64,000 nucleotides of DNA from Fratercula arctica (GCA_947846985.1 CANTUZ010000002.1:132085889-132149888), one strand, 5' to 3'; positions 38,340-48,484 are shown, counted from the first letter of the stretch. A program made the numbers and translations. Notes: generated by a model from the letters alone, not told the origin.

Positions 38340-39075
38340 AACCGGGTAAATAAAATAGCTGAAGAGAAACAGTGAAAGACATGGGGGTAGGGAAAGGCAA
38401 AGGACATACTACTACTTAGAAACCCCAAAGGAAATTGTAAAGTAGGAAATGAAAAGGAGGAGGAGAAACATTTCTGTTGTAAATTAGAGGGAATGAAGAT
38501 TAGCAGGAGAAAAGGGGGAAATAGCTGCAGAAAGTCTAAAATAAAGCACCACTGAAGATTAGCCAATGTTTAAAATATCCCAACTGAGGAAAGAGAGTGG
38601 TGCGCTCATCCCTTCAGCATGGGTGTGTGAAAGGGAAATGAGCAGGGATAATTACTAACATAGCACATGTCCGGAGGAACCAATCCAAAATAAGAAATAA
38701 ATTTGGCTGGTGAAGACAGATAGGGAAAAGGCTGAAAGAAAACTTAGGAATACAGGGACCTGAGAGGAGAGGAAGAGAATTAGAGGAGGAGGAAGGCTCC
38801 AAGAGCACAGGAAAACTTGGAGGACCAGCTGGATAGGGGGGAAACAGCTACGGCAGAGATGGGAAGAGAGAATGAAAGTGAGAGAGAGAAAGAGAATAGC
38901 AGAGATTAAGGAGAGCAAATAAACCTGGGAGAGGGAATTAGTTGGAGCGGATGGGAAGAAGGAAAGCAGGAGCGGAAAACTAGGAGAGAGGGAAGGAGGG
39001 ACAGAGGGAGGGATGTGGGGAGAGAAGGAAGGAGACAGAGGGAGGAGACAAGGACTGAAGTCTCCCAGCCCAGGG
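38340..39075. repeat. Purine-rich tract (GA-rich on plus strand)
   Basis: About 0.7 kb where the plus strand is predominantly A and G, with many AGGA, GAGA and GGGA blocks and few pyrimidine runs. It is an irregular polypurine region, not a simple tandem repeat. The minus-strand frames here are serine/leucine/proline/phenylalanine-rich for this reason only. Such asymmetry can mark triplex-prone DNA or lie just inside transcription units. Confidence 0.75.
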
Positions 39076-39109
39076 AAGGTGCAGCACTGAGTGAGAGAGA
39101 GCTCACTCT

Positions 39110-41260
39110 GAGGGTTAGGTTAGATTTCCAGAGCTCTTAGAGCTCATCGACCAGCCCGCTGGAGTCACTATTCAACCCGAGTCCCAAACACACGCCTCAC
39201 TAACTACTTTACAGCCACTTTCATTGATTTTCTTTATCAAATAAACATAATACCCGTTACAGCAACACTTCCTCTTCGCGCAGCCAGAATGCCACAAGCT
39301 CTGATTGCTGCATTTCTCCGGCTTGCAGTTCCCCACCCTCCACCCCTAAATAAATTGTGTTCTTTCACTTAAATGGTCAAATACATTATTGCTTGCAGAA
39401 TTTTTCTGTAATCTGGAAGGCACACTACGAGCTAAGCAAATCGTTTAAATTATAAGGTAAATGGTCCCTATCACCGTGGCGTGAAGACACTTTTTTCCCC
39501 CCACATTTTCAGGGGTAGCTTATATATTTACATACTTATTTTCTGCTAATAAGTGGTAACTTAATTTAAAGGGCGATGTCAAAGTGAACGCTCCCACCTG
39601 AAAAATGCAGGAAAAAATTAACGCAACTTTCGTACTTGCACCTAAACTGTCACTTGATCTAAGCATTTCAGCCTCAAAATTCAATTTTATTTAAAAAATC
39701 CCCTAAAAGTAACCCCCTTCAAAAGCTGTTTTTGAACCAGGCTCTTCCATATATGTCAAAGGGCTGTTGAATTATTCATTATTATAATTACTATCATCAT
39801 TGTCATTATCCCTTTCCATGTGGAAATAATTTTATTATCGTAATTTGATATCTGAAGAATTTCCTGTTAGTCGTTTGATAATCATTTTTTTCTACTGAAA
39901 AGAAAAGTTTTGTTTATAAATGAGAGAAAAATATTTTAAATGCTTTTATGTTTACTATAGATTTCCGTTTATCTAATCGATCGGAATGCCAATAAATCGA
40001 TTAAAGGTTTAGTGTTTTACAAACAACCATTTTGTGCTTTTTGATTTTACGTTCAGAATGATTTTAATAAAGCTAATGCCTTCTCTGGGCGTTTGTTCAC
40101 CCCAAACCTAATATTCCATCATTTCTATTATTTACAATTGCAATTTAAAGTGTTTCTAATGAGAAAAATAAACACAAATAAAAGAAGGAAATAATCTGAT
40201 TAAATTACTTTGTGCCTGTGGTCAACATATTTAGGCAAAGCCCTTAAAAATCTTGGTGAATTATATGCGATCATACAGTGATTGCGGAATATTAAATTAA
40301 ACTTAGATAAATCCGCATTGAAGGAGGCAGCACCCAATCCTGAATTTATTTCCCATTTTCTATAACAGCATCACTGCGCTCCTCTCTTTGCAATGACAAT
40401 GTGCCAAATCTAGGCATTTTGAAAACATTTTCCATATGCTTTAACTGGAGACTGATAGACAAAGAAGAAAAGGAGATGGTCTTTTTTCTCTTGAGGTATA
40501 TTTCCTTTAACTTTTCCTCCAACCTTTTCTGATCTTCTTCATTTTTAAACAAAAGTTTGAAAATCATTAGGACATTTTTTTTCTCTTTTACGGGTTTTTT
40601 TTTTTCCTTATCGCGTAATCAATTCCTGAACTGTGGAGTTTCAGTTACGCTTTAATGCAGGACTATAGAGCTATCATTTCTATACCTTGGCGGACAACAT
40701 TTTGGGGAGAAGGCATTGATTCATTTAGTTTTCGCTTGCTGCTTTTTGTAATTAAAGATGGTTTTAATTATACTTTTTTGTAAGTCAGATCAGATGTGCT
40801 GCTTGCTTGCTGGAAGGTTTTTTTTTTTTTTTTTCTTTTAACGGTGCTTTTAATTTATGTGTAGTTTTTACGGATAACACAGAGGTGGTGGCTTTTATTT
40901 AGCTGTAAAATCCACACGTTTTCTTTGAAAACTTGGCTCCTTGGGCGAAAATAACTTTTCCTGGTTGCTTTATAATCGCTGTTTGTCGCAGAGGTAGTTT
41001 AGCATATTGTCTACACAACAAAGATTCCTGTTTTATTGGCAGTGTGGATTGTTGGATTTAGGTATAAATATTTCATAACTTTCCTCTTTCTGCAGTAAGA
41101 TTGGTAGTTTTATTGGCTTTTTCTCCCTTTTTGTCTGTCTTTCTACCAGAACCGCTTTATTTCTGAAGTCCCTTTTTGTCCTTTTCCAGGCTGGAACGTA
41201 AAATTTTTCCCTTGGATATATCACTGCTGGAAATATGCTCTTGGGCTTTCTGGAGGGGAT
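39110..41260. other. AT-rich non-coding DNA between CpG islands
   Basis: No gene recognised. A 73-codon minus-strand frame at 40346-40567 is lysine/glutamate-rich and without motifs. T-runs occur near 40599 and 40820. A candidate conserved element is listed within it. Confidence 0.45.
39720..40110. promoter_or_regulatory. Candidate conserved non-coding element
   Basis: Repeat-free AT-rich stretch with homeodomain-type TAATTA and ATTATTCATTATTA blocks, two ATCGATC/ATCGATT sites near 39977-39999 and several TTTATAAATG-like motifs. Its lack of simple-repeat character between two CpG islands suggests constraint, but conservation was not tested. Confidence 0.25.
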
Positions 41261-41281
41261 GGGGGGGGGGGGGGGGGGGGG
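41261..41281. repeat. Poly-G run of 21
   Basis: Twenty-one G, preceded by GGAGGGGAT; likely able to form G-quadruplex structures. Confidence 0.95.
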
Positions 41282-41970
41282 AGCGGTGGTAAGCGGTCGT
41301 TTTCCTTGATTTGCATAAGAGCTAGTGAAGTGCCTGTGAAGTTGGTGAATTGCTATTGTTTGGGGCTACTCCTGACTGTTTTTGTTTATAAACACTGGGG
41401 TGGTTGCCGGGAGGGGAGGGAGGTCAGAGCACTGTCAAAGCGCTGACCTCTGAAAGCCCAGAGGGCGCCTGGCTCCTTCACCCTCTCCTTTCTCTCTCTC
41501 CCTCTCCCTTTTTCTTTCCCTTCCCATCCAAGGCCAGGAGCTCAGGTTCAGGGCATTTAATCCCCGCAATCTGCCCAAGAAAGGAGCTGAAAAAGGGCTG
41601 TTAAGGCTCCGGAGGAAACGCCGGCAGCAGACTTAGACCTGGAAGGCTTTTATTTATAGTAACGTCCGGGTGCGCGTTTTTGTGCGGCTCCAGCCAAAAT
41701 AACAACAACAACAACAAAAGCCAATCGGGAACAGCACTATTTAGCTCAAAATCTTAGCGAGATGTCTATACGAGTCGGCTGTGATTTTTCTCTTAGGTCA
41801 CCGCTCGTTAGATGCACTTTCAGGAGGTGAATGCTAAATCTGGGGCAGTGAGGGCAGAATTGAAATGCAATATGTTATTGTTGTTTTATTTCTTTTTTTC
41901 GAACAAAACTTTCCAGGAATCAGATCGAGGATTTTTGTTTTCTTTCCCTCTCCCTTCTCCCTTCCCGCCG

Positions 41971-41992
41971 CCCCCCCCCCCCCCCCCCCCCC
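41971..41992. repeat. Poly-C run of 22
   Basis: Twenty-two C at the end of a C/T-rich segment. It is followed within 40 bases by a G-run on the same strand. Confidence 0.95.
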
Positions 41993-42026
41993 AACCCTTT
42001 TTACTATGTACTGGAATGTGTTTGAT

Positions 42027-42039
42027 GGGGGGGGGGGGG
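42027..42039. repeat. Poly-G run of 13
   Basis: Thirteen G, 34 bases after the poly-C run. The two could pair as a long hairpin stem. Another 12-G run lies at 42160-42171. Confidence 0.95.
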
Positions 42040-42159
42040 AAGAGAGCGCGTTGTAAATTAACAATAGATTTGTATACGTGATACCTGCAAAGAAAGAAAT
42101 AATTAATAATAGCCAAACGCTTTGGGTTAGAGTCAATTTGATCCCGGGGAAAAAAAAAA

Positions 42160-42171
42160 GGGGGGGGGGGG
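42160..42171. repeat. Poly-G run of 12 after an A-run
   Basis: A ten-base A-run joined directly to twelve G, making a polypurine block of over 20 bases. Confidence 0.95.
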
Positions 42172-42904
42172 AAGTACAAGAGATTGCTATCAGGTTTAAG
42201 TATGTTTTGAAAAGAAGTTGCTGAGTTAAACAAAAATGTTAGTTAACACACTGCCTTTGTCAAATAGCCCCCGGGAGGAGAAGAGACAACAAAAAGGAGA
42301 GGAGGTGGGGGCTGGGGATCTGAAAGTGTCTGTAGCTCAGATAAAGGGTCTGTAACACTGAAATCTTGTAATACCTCGTTTCAAACTGAGCTCATCTATA
42401 GACTTAGGGAACGCAGTAAAAAGACACGGATCTCCTTTCCCTTGGGTTGGGGTCTGGGGAGAGGAGAAGGTGGGGGAAGGGGACGTTTATTAGGGAATTA
42501 TGTCGGTTTATTAAAAAGGGGAGCGGCTGTGGCTGTAATTATGCAGATCCTTGTGCCCCTGTGTGTCCGCAGCGCAGATTTAGGGAGTGAAATGAGCTTG
42601 GCAGAGAGACGTGGTGTAACAGAGCCCGGTTTGGGCTGGGATTTCTTTGTCTATTAAAGAATGGTCAGTCTCGGGCTCTGGCCCCCACCAGATCCGTCTT
42701 GCCCAGGCCAATAAGTTTTCCTTGTGGCTGAGGCTGGAGGTGGTAGAGGACAGAAAAGGCTGAGGGTTTGCGGCTTTTTTTTTTTTTTTTTCCCCCTTCC
42801 CTCTCTTTGAAATGTAACGTCACTATCAAGAGCTTTTTTTGGTTTCAACAGGAGGCTCGGGGAAAAAAAAAAAAAAAAAAAACAAACAAAAAACCCAAAC
42901 GTGT

Positions 42905-43200
42905 AACGGTGCCTGCAGGAGAAGTTCGGAGGAGGTGGGCGGGGGGTCCGCCGAGACCACAGGAGAGGAGCTGAGAGGTTAAGGCGAGAGTCCTCGGGGG
43001 CGATCAGCTGAGCGAGAGAGAGGGAGGAGAGAGGGGAGCGGGAGCAGCGGGAGCCGGGCCGGGCCGGGCCGCGCCGCCGGGGAGCCCGCCCGCTGCCCCG
43101 CACCGCGGCCGCACCGCAGCCGCGCCGGCCCCGGCCCCGGGTCCTCCTCGGCTGCCTCCCCCAGCCCGCGCCGCGCTCCGCTCTTATCACATCCCACAAA
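42905..43200. promoter_or_regulatory. CpG island B, likely promoter
   Basis: About 300 bases of dense CpG. It includes a GGGCC-repeat (about 43056-43070), GC boxes such as GGGCGGGG near 42938, and a NotI-type site near 43107. On the plus strand a GA-rich segment (43000-43050), a CTG repeat and another GA-rich segment near 43375 follow one another, as in 5' untranslated exons of vertebrate regulatory genes. No coding start with a recognisable protein follows. The 181- and 72-codon minus-strand frames are artefacts of GC-rich DNA. Confidence 0.7.
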
Positions 43201-43201
43201 C

Positions 43202-43225
43202 CTGCTGCTGCTGCTGCTGCTGCTG
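43202..43225 (+). repeat. (CTG)8 trinucleotide repeat
   Basis: Eight perfect CTG units immediately downstream of CpG island B. It is not inside a credible reading frame, so it is probably untranslated. Confidence 0.95.
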
Positions 43226-43374
43226 CCTCCCGGAATTAACCTTCTTCGATTTTTTCCTAGCTACGTGGCGATCCCCGGGTTTCTTCTAAACTGTTAACAT
43301 CCCGTAGTGCCTTTTTTTTTTTTTCCCCCCCTACACCCCCCACCCCCCCTCCCCGATAGCTACTATTTTTAGGG

Positions 43375-43416
43375 AGAGAGAAAAAGAGAGAGCGAGAGAG
43401 AGAGAGAAAGGAGATT
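43375..43416. repeat. GA-rich simple repeat
   Basis: Imperfect GA/GAAA repeat on the plus strand, with one GCGA interruption. Confidence 0.85.
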
Positions 43417-43500
43417 TAAAACGTTAGGAAGGACAGTAAACAGTGGCAGAAGAAACCCTGAAAAATGTGGACTCTCCGCTCGCAATTCCTGCCTCTATCT

Positions 43501-43513
43501 CCCCCCCCCCCCC
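43501..43513. repeat. Poly-C run of 13
   Basis: Thirteen C following a TCTATCT segment. Confidence 0.95.
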
Positions 43514-43635
43514 TTTGTTCCTTTAGCTGTAACTCAAGAACACCATAAACCTATATCCCCCTCCAAGAAGAGAGAAAGAGAAAAAAATCTACAGCCAAAA
43601 AAGAATGACTTGACTGTTCTGACGTTTGGTGTTTT

Positions 43636-43662
43636 GACATTAATGACATTAATGATATTGAT
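43636..43662 (+). repeat. Three tandem 9-base units with homeodomain cores
   Basis: GACATTAAT occurs twice in a row and is followed by the variant GATATTGAT. Each exact unit carries an ATTAAT core, so this is a short array of homeodomain-type sites. It may be functional or a minor slippage product. Confidence 0.85.
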
Positions 43663-43699
43663 GTTTCACCAGGAAAAAAGCACTAGGAATAAAGGAGGT

Positions 43700-45180
43700 G
43701 GTGGGGGAGGTGCGGGGGGACGACTTTAAAACTAAATTATCTTCGTTTCCTTATTCTTCTGTGACATTAAGTATACGTGTTTCTTCACTTGAATTTGAAA
43801 TAGATGTATTGTTCTCAGGTGTTTCTTCATCGCATTGTATTTAATTGTCTTCAGTCTTCGGAAATGTGTTACCATCCTTCAGGCATGCACTTGAATGGAC
43901 AATGCATCCTTCTATCTCAGAGTCCCGTTTCGTCTACAATTTAAGCCTAAAAGCCCTCTTTCCATCATAGTCCTTCAATCTGATAACTGTAAACGGGTTT
44001 CCGAGATTTCATTTTCACTCTTTGTTTGCATTTTTTTTCCACCCTGTAAACAACGGTGCAGAATATCGCTAGTTTCCTTATTACCTTCATTGACAGGGAG
44101 TAGTGCCTGTGGAAACCTGCATACATATGCTGACATTTTTTTCATTGATGAGGTGGTGCAATGCTTAGGTGAGGTTTGAAAAAGGAATAAAGTTGCTCTC
44201 ACGAACCCTCAAGTGCCCCTGACTTTTCCTTCAGTTCGAGTCTTGGAGATTTTCCTGAAGTTTGAAGTAAGGTTTCTCTGGATTGGGGCAGGGCTCCTTC
44301 TGTGTTCACCGCTTTATTGGCAGCCTCCGATTTTTGGAATAGCTGTACTTTCAGGCTGGCAATTTTTTTGCTTGTCTTTTTTTTTCCTCCCCTTTCCAAA
44401 GACCTCTTTTTTTTTTCCCTTCTTTTTTTTCCCCCCCTCCAAAACTATGAAGACCTTCACTCTGACCTTAAACATCTGCTTTTAGCAACTCGGTTCCCTG
44501 ACACTGGCCTGTGTTTCCTTAAGGGCAGCCTTAATTCATCATCAGGTGGGGATTTTCCTATTAGCGTTAGTTCCAGTACTTGCAAAACGTTCTCCTGGAG
44601 TAGAAGGTTTAGGGCCCAGAGAGGTGCAGATTTCTGCCATCCAGGTTTTTTTGCTGGCTTCTTGTTGTTGTGCGTGCGTGTTTTTAATGGAAGATTGTGA
44701 TAAAAACTTCCTGCTGGTTTTCGGTGTTTAAGGCCTAAGACAAGGTTTCGACACGTATCACTGGAATCATGAACTTCAAAGGCATGTCAGCTCTAAGGTT
44801 ATGGTTCACCTGCGCGGGGTCCTTGGTACTGTAAATATCTCTTGCATGTAACTGTGACTTAGTGACCATTTCTGGTATACCCATTTCTGGCATAGCATTA
44901 TCAAAAATCTGCACGTGTTCCTGCGGTGTATTCGGATGCTCTTTGAATAGTCATGTTTTTATCTTCAGTAGGGGGTATTTTAAAGTATGTCTATTCCTAG
45001 TTTTAGTTAATTATCTTTTAATGAAAGTGTCAGTCATATTCACATCTGCAGTATTAGGTTAAGATAATTAGATTTTCAAATGAGAAGCAATCTTCTTAAA
45101 TCCCACACAGGAAAATATTTGTAGAAGATTCCGATTTATAATGACATCTGTACATTTTACCCTAGTTTTCATCATAATAA
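43700..45180. other. Non-coding DNA between CpG islands B and C
   Basis: No recognisable gene. A 132-codon frame at 44302-44700 is rich in F, L, S and P owing to polypyrimidine runs around 44370-44440 and has no family resemblance. A splice-donor call would need transcript data. Confidence 0.45.
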
Positions 45181-45181
45181 T

Positions 45182-45200
45182 CCCCCCCCCCCCCCCCCCC
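45182..45200. repeat. Poly-C run of 19
   Basis: Nineteen C in an AT-rich context. Confidence 0.95.
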
Positions 45201-45450
45201 GAATGAAATGTGTCTGGTGAAATATAGTAGATAAAATATTAATAAAATATCAATACTTGTAGGGAAAGTGGAAGACAATGCATGTATATGGATGAAACCT
45301 GTATTGTATGCAAAGAGACTCTTTCCCTGGGCTGATATTTACTTCATTTTGATAAGGCTGTTTACAGTTGATATTGTATATTCTGGAAGGCTTTGCTTTT
45401 TACTCTGTGGATTTCTCCAAGCAATTACATGGCAGCCACCAAATAAAGCA

Positions 45451-45548
45451 TGTTGTGTTTTGTGTGACTGTGTGTGCGTGGGGTGTATGTGCATATGTGT
45501 AAATATGATGTAGGATGTGAGTGCGCACGTGTGCATGTGTGTATGTGT
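45451..45548. repeat. Imperfect GT-rich repeat
   Basis: A degenerate TG/TGTA/TGCG repeat of about 100 bases. It produces cysteine/valine-rich and threonine/histidine-rich spurious frames on the two strands. Confidence 0.8.
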
Positions 45549-45708
45549 AAATAAATTCATCTTTATCTCTGTATGGGCAGTTATTCCCTATCTTGGATAT
45601 ATTATCATATTATCTTTCCTTTCACAGAGGTGTCGTACATTCATTATCCCATTGCAAACATATATTTTTCATTAAATCCCCATTAAAAGAGAGGAAAGGG
45701 AAGAGAAA

Positions 45709-45723
45709 GACAGACAGACAGAC
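45709..45723. repeat. (GACA)n tetranucleotide repeat
   Basis: Just under four GACA units followed by GGACCG. Confidence 0.85.
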
Positions 45724-45812
45724 GGACCGAAAGGAATATCTCCCTGATGGAATAGTTAATTTGGACCCGTTTCTTTTAAGTTCCCGAACAGTTAAAAGAG
45801 CAAGTCTTGCCG

Positions 45813-45865
45813 CCCCCCCTCCTTCCTTCTTTTTTTTCTTTTTTTTTCTTTTTTTTTTTTTTTTT
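45813..45865. repeat. Polypyrimidine tract ending in long T-runs
   Basis: Uninterrupted C/T for about 53 bases, mostly T in the second half. Confidence 0.9.
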
Positions 45866-45984
45866 AATTTTCCCTAGCCATCTACTTTGTGTGCCCGTGC
45901 GTGTGTGTCTGTGTTACTAATGAAGTTTGCAGACTCGTGTTTGTATCCATGAGCTCCTTTCTGCTGCCCCTTCTTCTTCTTCTT

Positions 45985-46090
45985 CTCGGGGCTGGCTCTG
46001 TGGCTCCCGCAGCCCCGCCGAGCCCCCGGCAGCCGCGGCAGCTCCGGCTTCCCCGGCTCCGGGGCTGCGCGTCATTTGCAGCCCGGAGAA
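45985..46090. promoter_or_regulatory. CpG-rich patch C
   Basis: About 100 bases with GC-rich, CpG-containing sequence (CCCGCAGCCCCGCCGAGCC type). It sits directly upstream of a long polypyrimidine tract. It is short for a CpG island and may be part of a promoter or 5' exon. The plus-strand frame across it starts with a hydrophobic, signal-peptide-like run caused by CTT repeats and then dissolves into serine-leucine repeats. Confidence 0.5.
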
Positions 46091-46113
46091 TGTTGATCAC
46101 CTCACTAATTACA

Positions 46114-46189
46114 CCTCTCCCTCTCCTCTTCCCTCTCCTCTCCCTCTCCCTCTCTCTCGCTCTCTCTCCTCTCTCTCTCTCCTCTCTCT

Positions 46190-46220
<31 letters not shown>
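46114..46220 (+). repeat. Long (CT)n polypyrimidine tract
   Basis: About 107 bases of C and T only, apart from one G at 46159, made of CT and CCCTCT units. It has strong mirror symmetry and is therefore a candidate for triplex (H-DNA) formation. It encodes only serine/leucine or arginine/glutamate repeats. Confidence 0.95.
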
Positions 46221-46721
46221 ATTCCCAGAGTGCATATCGGGAATAGACACACAAAGACATGCGCACTCAACTTAATCAGCCATTTTTTTAAACAGGGCTA
46301 AAACGATAATAATTAGCAGAATAAAGACATATCGGATTTTCATTTCCTTTCCTCCTTTTCCCAACCCCTTCACAACCAAACAGCGAGACCGCGGTCGGCA
46401 CATGCTTTAACAACTCCCGGACCCCAAAGGACCGCTCCATGCCCCCCACTTCTTGCTCAATCATTTTTATTTTCACCCAATAAAGTTGGAGGATTATTTT
46501 TTTTTTATTATTTTTTTAATGAACCTTCTCTCGTTTACTTGGATGTGATCAGCTGTTAAGTAAATAAAGCAAAACAAAAAAAAGAGGCGAAGATCCAGTA
46601 GGAACTGCGAGGGGAAATGGAAAGTAAGTTTTTTCTTTAACTTTTATTGAGTAGTTTGTGTTAAATTTAGGTCGAGTATCGATTATCTTTCCAGGCTGAT
46701 CTTGCACAATCTTTGATATTT

Positions 46722-46796
46722 CGCTCTCGCTCGCTCTCTCTCTCTCCCTCTCTCTGTGCCTCTTTCTCTCTCTCTCACATACACACACACACTCAC
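46722..46796 (+). repeat. Second CT-rich tract followed by CA repeat
   Basis: CGCT/CT repeats with brief interruptions, passing into ACACACAC near 46780-46793. Confidence 0.9.
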
Positions 46797-47455
46797 ATCC
46801 CCAGATCCCATGTATCTCTCCCCTCTCTCTCTCCCCCCTTTTTCTGCCTGTTTCCCCATTTTTAGGTACAGTATTTGCTCTCATTTGGGAAGGAGGGGCT
46901 GCTTTTTCTCTCTCCCTTCTTTCTTTCTCTCTCTCCCTTTCTCTTTTATTCCGGGGGTTTGTTTGTGTATATTTTTTTTTTTGTTTTGGTTTGGGGCTGT
47001 GGGTTTGTTGTCTTTTTTTTTTTTTTTTTTTTTCTTTCGGGCTGTAACTTTCGGATTAAGTGGAGGACCCTGCTCAGTTTGCAGAAGAGGTTCGGGGGGT
47101 GCCCCCACTTTTTACTTCGCTCTTTTTTTTTGTAGGGAGCTCGGGAAGGGGGGGAATACTGTCAGATTAGGAAAGACGTTACGGCTGTCAGAAGTCATCG
47201 CTCGCCAGCCCCTTCAGAGCTCGCACTCTTGTTTCGCAGCTCGGTCCCCCCAAAACTTTAAGGTGCTTTTGGAAGGCGCATTCCGCTCTCCCACCCTCCT
47301 TCCCTCTCCTCCCCATCTCCACCCCCCTCGGCCTCCCAAACTTTCGCTTTCGGGCGGGGGGGTGGGGTGGGTGATGCCAGCAGGGCAATGGGGACCCTGA
47401 CTGCGTGCGTGTGTACAGGAGAAGGTGCGGGGTGCTTTTTCCCCTCTCCCCCACA
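46797..47455. other. T-rich non-coding DNA before CpG island D
   Basis: Several T-runs (the longest, about 20, near 47012-47033) and CTTT repeats. A 214-codon plus-strand frame (46756-47400) is a low-complexity artefact of these runs. Confidence 0.5.
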
Positions 47456-47471
47456 CCCCCCCCCCCCCCCC
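47456..47471. repeat. Poly-C run of 16
   Basis: Sixteen C after a CACA segment and before a T-rich tract that ends in an AG resembling a splice acceptor (TTTTTTTATTTTGCAG, ending at 47492). Without transcript evidence the acceptor is only a suggestion. Confidence 0.9.
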
Positions 47472-47519
47472 TTTCTTTTTTTTATTTTGCAGGTAGGTTT
47501 CTCAGCAGCAGGGGTGGCT

Positions 47520-47539
47520 CTGTCTGTCTGTCTGTCTGT
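47520..47539. repeat. (CTGT)5 repeat
   Basis: Five CTGT units at the upstream edge of CpG island D. Confidence 0.95.
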
Positions 47540-47830
47540 GCGCAGGGGGATCGCGCTGCCGGCTGCCGTCTCTGGCAGCAGGAGGAAGAGGAGCCCGTTA
47601 GGAGCGCTCCCTGCCTCTCTGCCAGTTTCGCCGTGCGGCGGCGGGGAGGCGGCCCGGGCAGGGCGCGGAGCGGCGCGGAGCGGGCCCCACCGGCGGGGAT
47701 GCGCGGCTGCCGCTGCCGGCGGGCGGTTGCCGGCCGGAGCCCCGGGCATCCCCGCCGCTCCGTACCGCGCCGCTCCGCGGCTCCTCGGGGGCTGCTTTCA
47801 GCGCAGCCTTTCGGAGATTTTTTGAAAAGG
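47540..47830. promoter_or_regulatory. CpG island D
   Basis: About 290 bases of dense CpG (GCGGCGGCGGGG, GCGCGGAGCGGCGCGGAGCG and similar), bounded by a CTGT repeat and a 23-base G-run. Overlapping frames on both strands show no known family. Probably a promoter or first-exon island. With islands A-C it forms a cluster spaced over 10 kb, as at loci with several alternative promoters. Confidence 0.75.
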
Positions 47831-47833
47831 GGC

Positions 47834-47856
47834 GGGGGGGGGGGGGGGGGGGGGGG
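47834..47856. repeat. Poly-G run of 23
   Basis: Twenty-three G, the longest in the cluster, directly after island D. Confidence 0.95.
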
Positions 47857-48112
47857 CGGTTGTTTTGCGGGACAGGCGTCTTTTTTTTTTTTAAACAGAG
47901 AACTGAGGTGTTTATGGAAAAAAAAAAAACCAAAAAAAATTCATCAAAAAAATGCTCATAAACAGCAGGAAGGCAGTTCGGTTCCTGCTCTATCTCAGTG
48001 ATCGTGCCAGAATCAAGTGCATCCCTTCCCATCACGGCGGCTAATGGCAGACGCGTCCCTGCTTCCCCCTCTTGCCTTACATGAAATTTCCTGCAAAAAT
48101 GCTAATAAACTT

Positions 48113-48131
48113 CCCCCCCCCCCCCCCCCCC
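48113..48131. repeat. Poly-C run of 19
   Basis: Nineteen C. C-rich runs continue at about 48195-48219. Confidence 0.95.
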
Positions 48132-48412
48132 ATCCGATGCCAATTTGCGGCGGTTCCCCTCCACTCCTCCCTTCCTGCATCTTCTTCCACCACCCCCCCC
48201 CACACACACCCCCCCCCCAGCCTCCCCAGCAGTGGCAGCAGAAAATGCACGGGTTGGTATTTCTTTTGTTACCTGCGAGCCGGGCGGCCGGGGGTCTCTC
48301 ATCGGCTGCTTAGGGCACTGGGTCCAACCGAGAGAGGAGCCACATCAGTCGGGTTCAGCCTGTTTCACCTCAGCGCCGTCCCGAGGAGGCTTTAGCCACC
48401 ATTCAATAACAC

Positions 48413-48438
48413 ACCCTCCTCCTCCTCCTCTTCCTCCT
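48413..48438. repeat. (CCT)n repeat
   Basis: CTC/CCT trinucleotide units with one TTC interruption. Confidence 0.85.
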
Positions 48439-48483
48439 TAGGTACCAAGGCTGAGATCGCAAACATAACACCCCCCTCCCCAC

Positions 48484-48484
<1 letters not shown>

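Noticed and set aside
42654..43199. 181-codon minus-strand frame
   Set aside because: Covers CpG island B and poly-A/T runs; arginine-rich and poly-lysine or poly-phenylalanine artefacts.
45889..46275. 128-codon frame with an apparent signal peptide (run of leucines)
   Set aside because: The leucines come from a CTT repeat and the C-terminal half is a translated CT repeat.
46756..48001. Long plus-strand frames (214 and 198 codons)
   Set aside because: Low-complexity leucine/serine/phenylalanine or proline/arginine runs derived from CT, T and CpG-rich tracts; no recognised motif.
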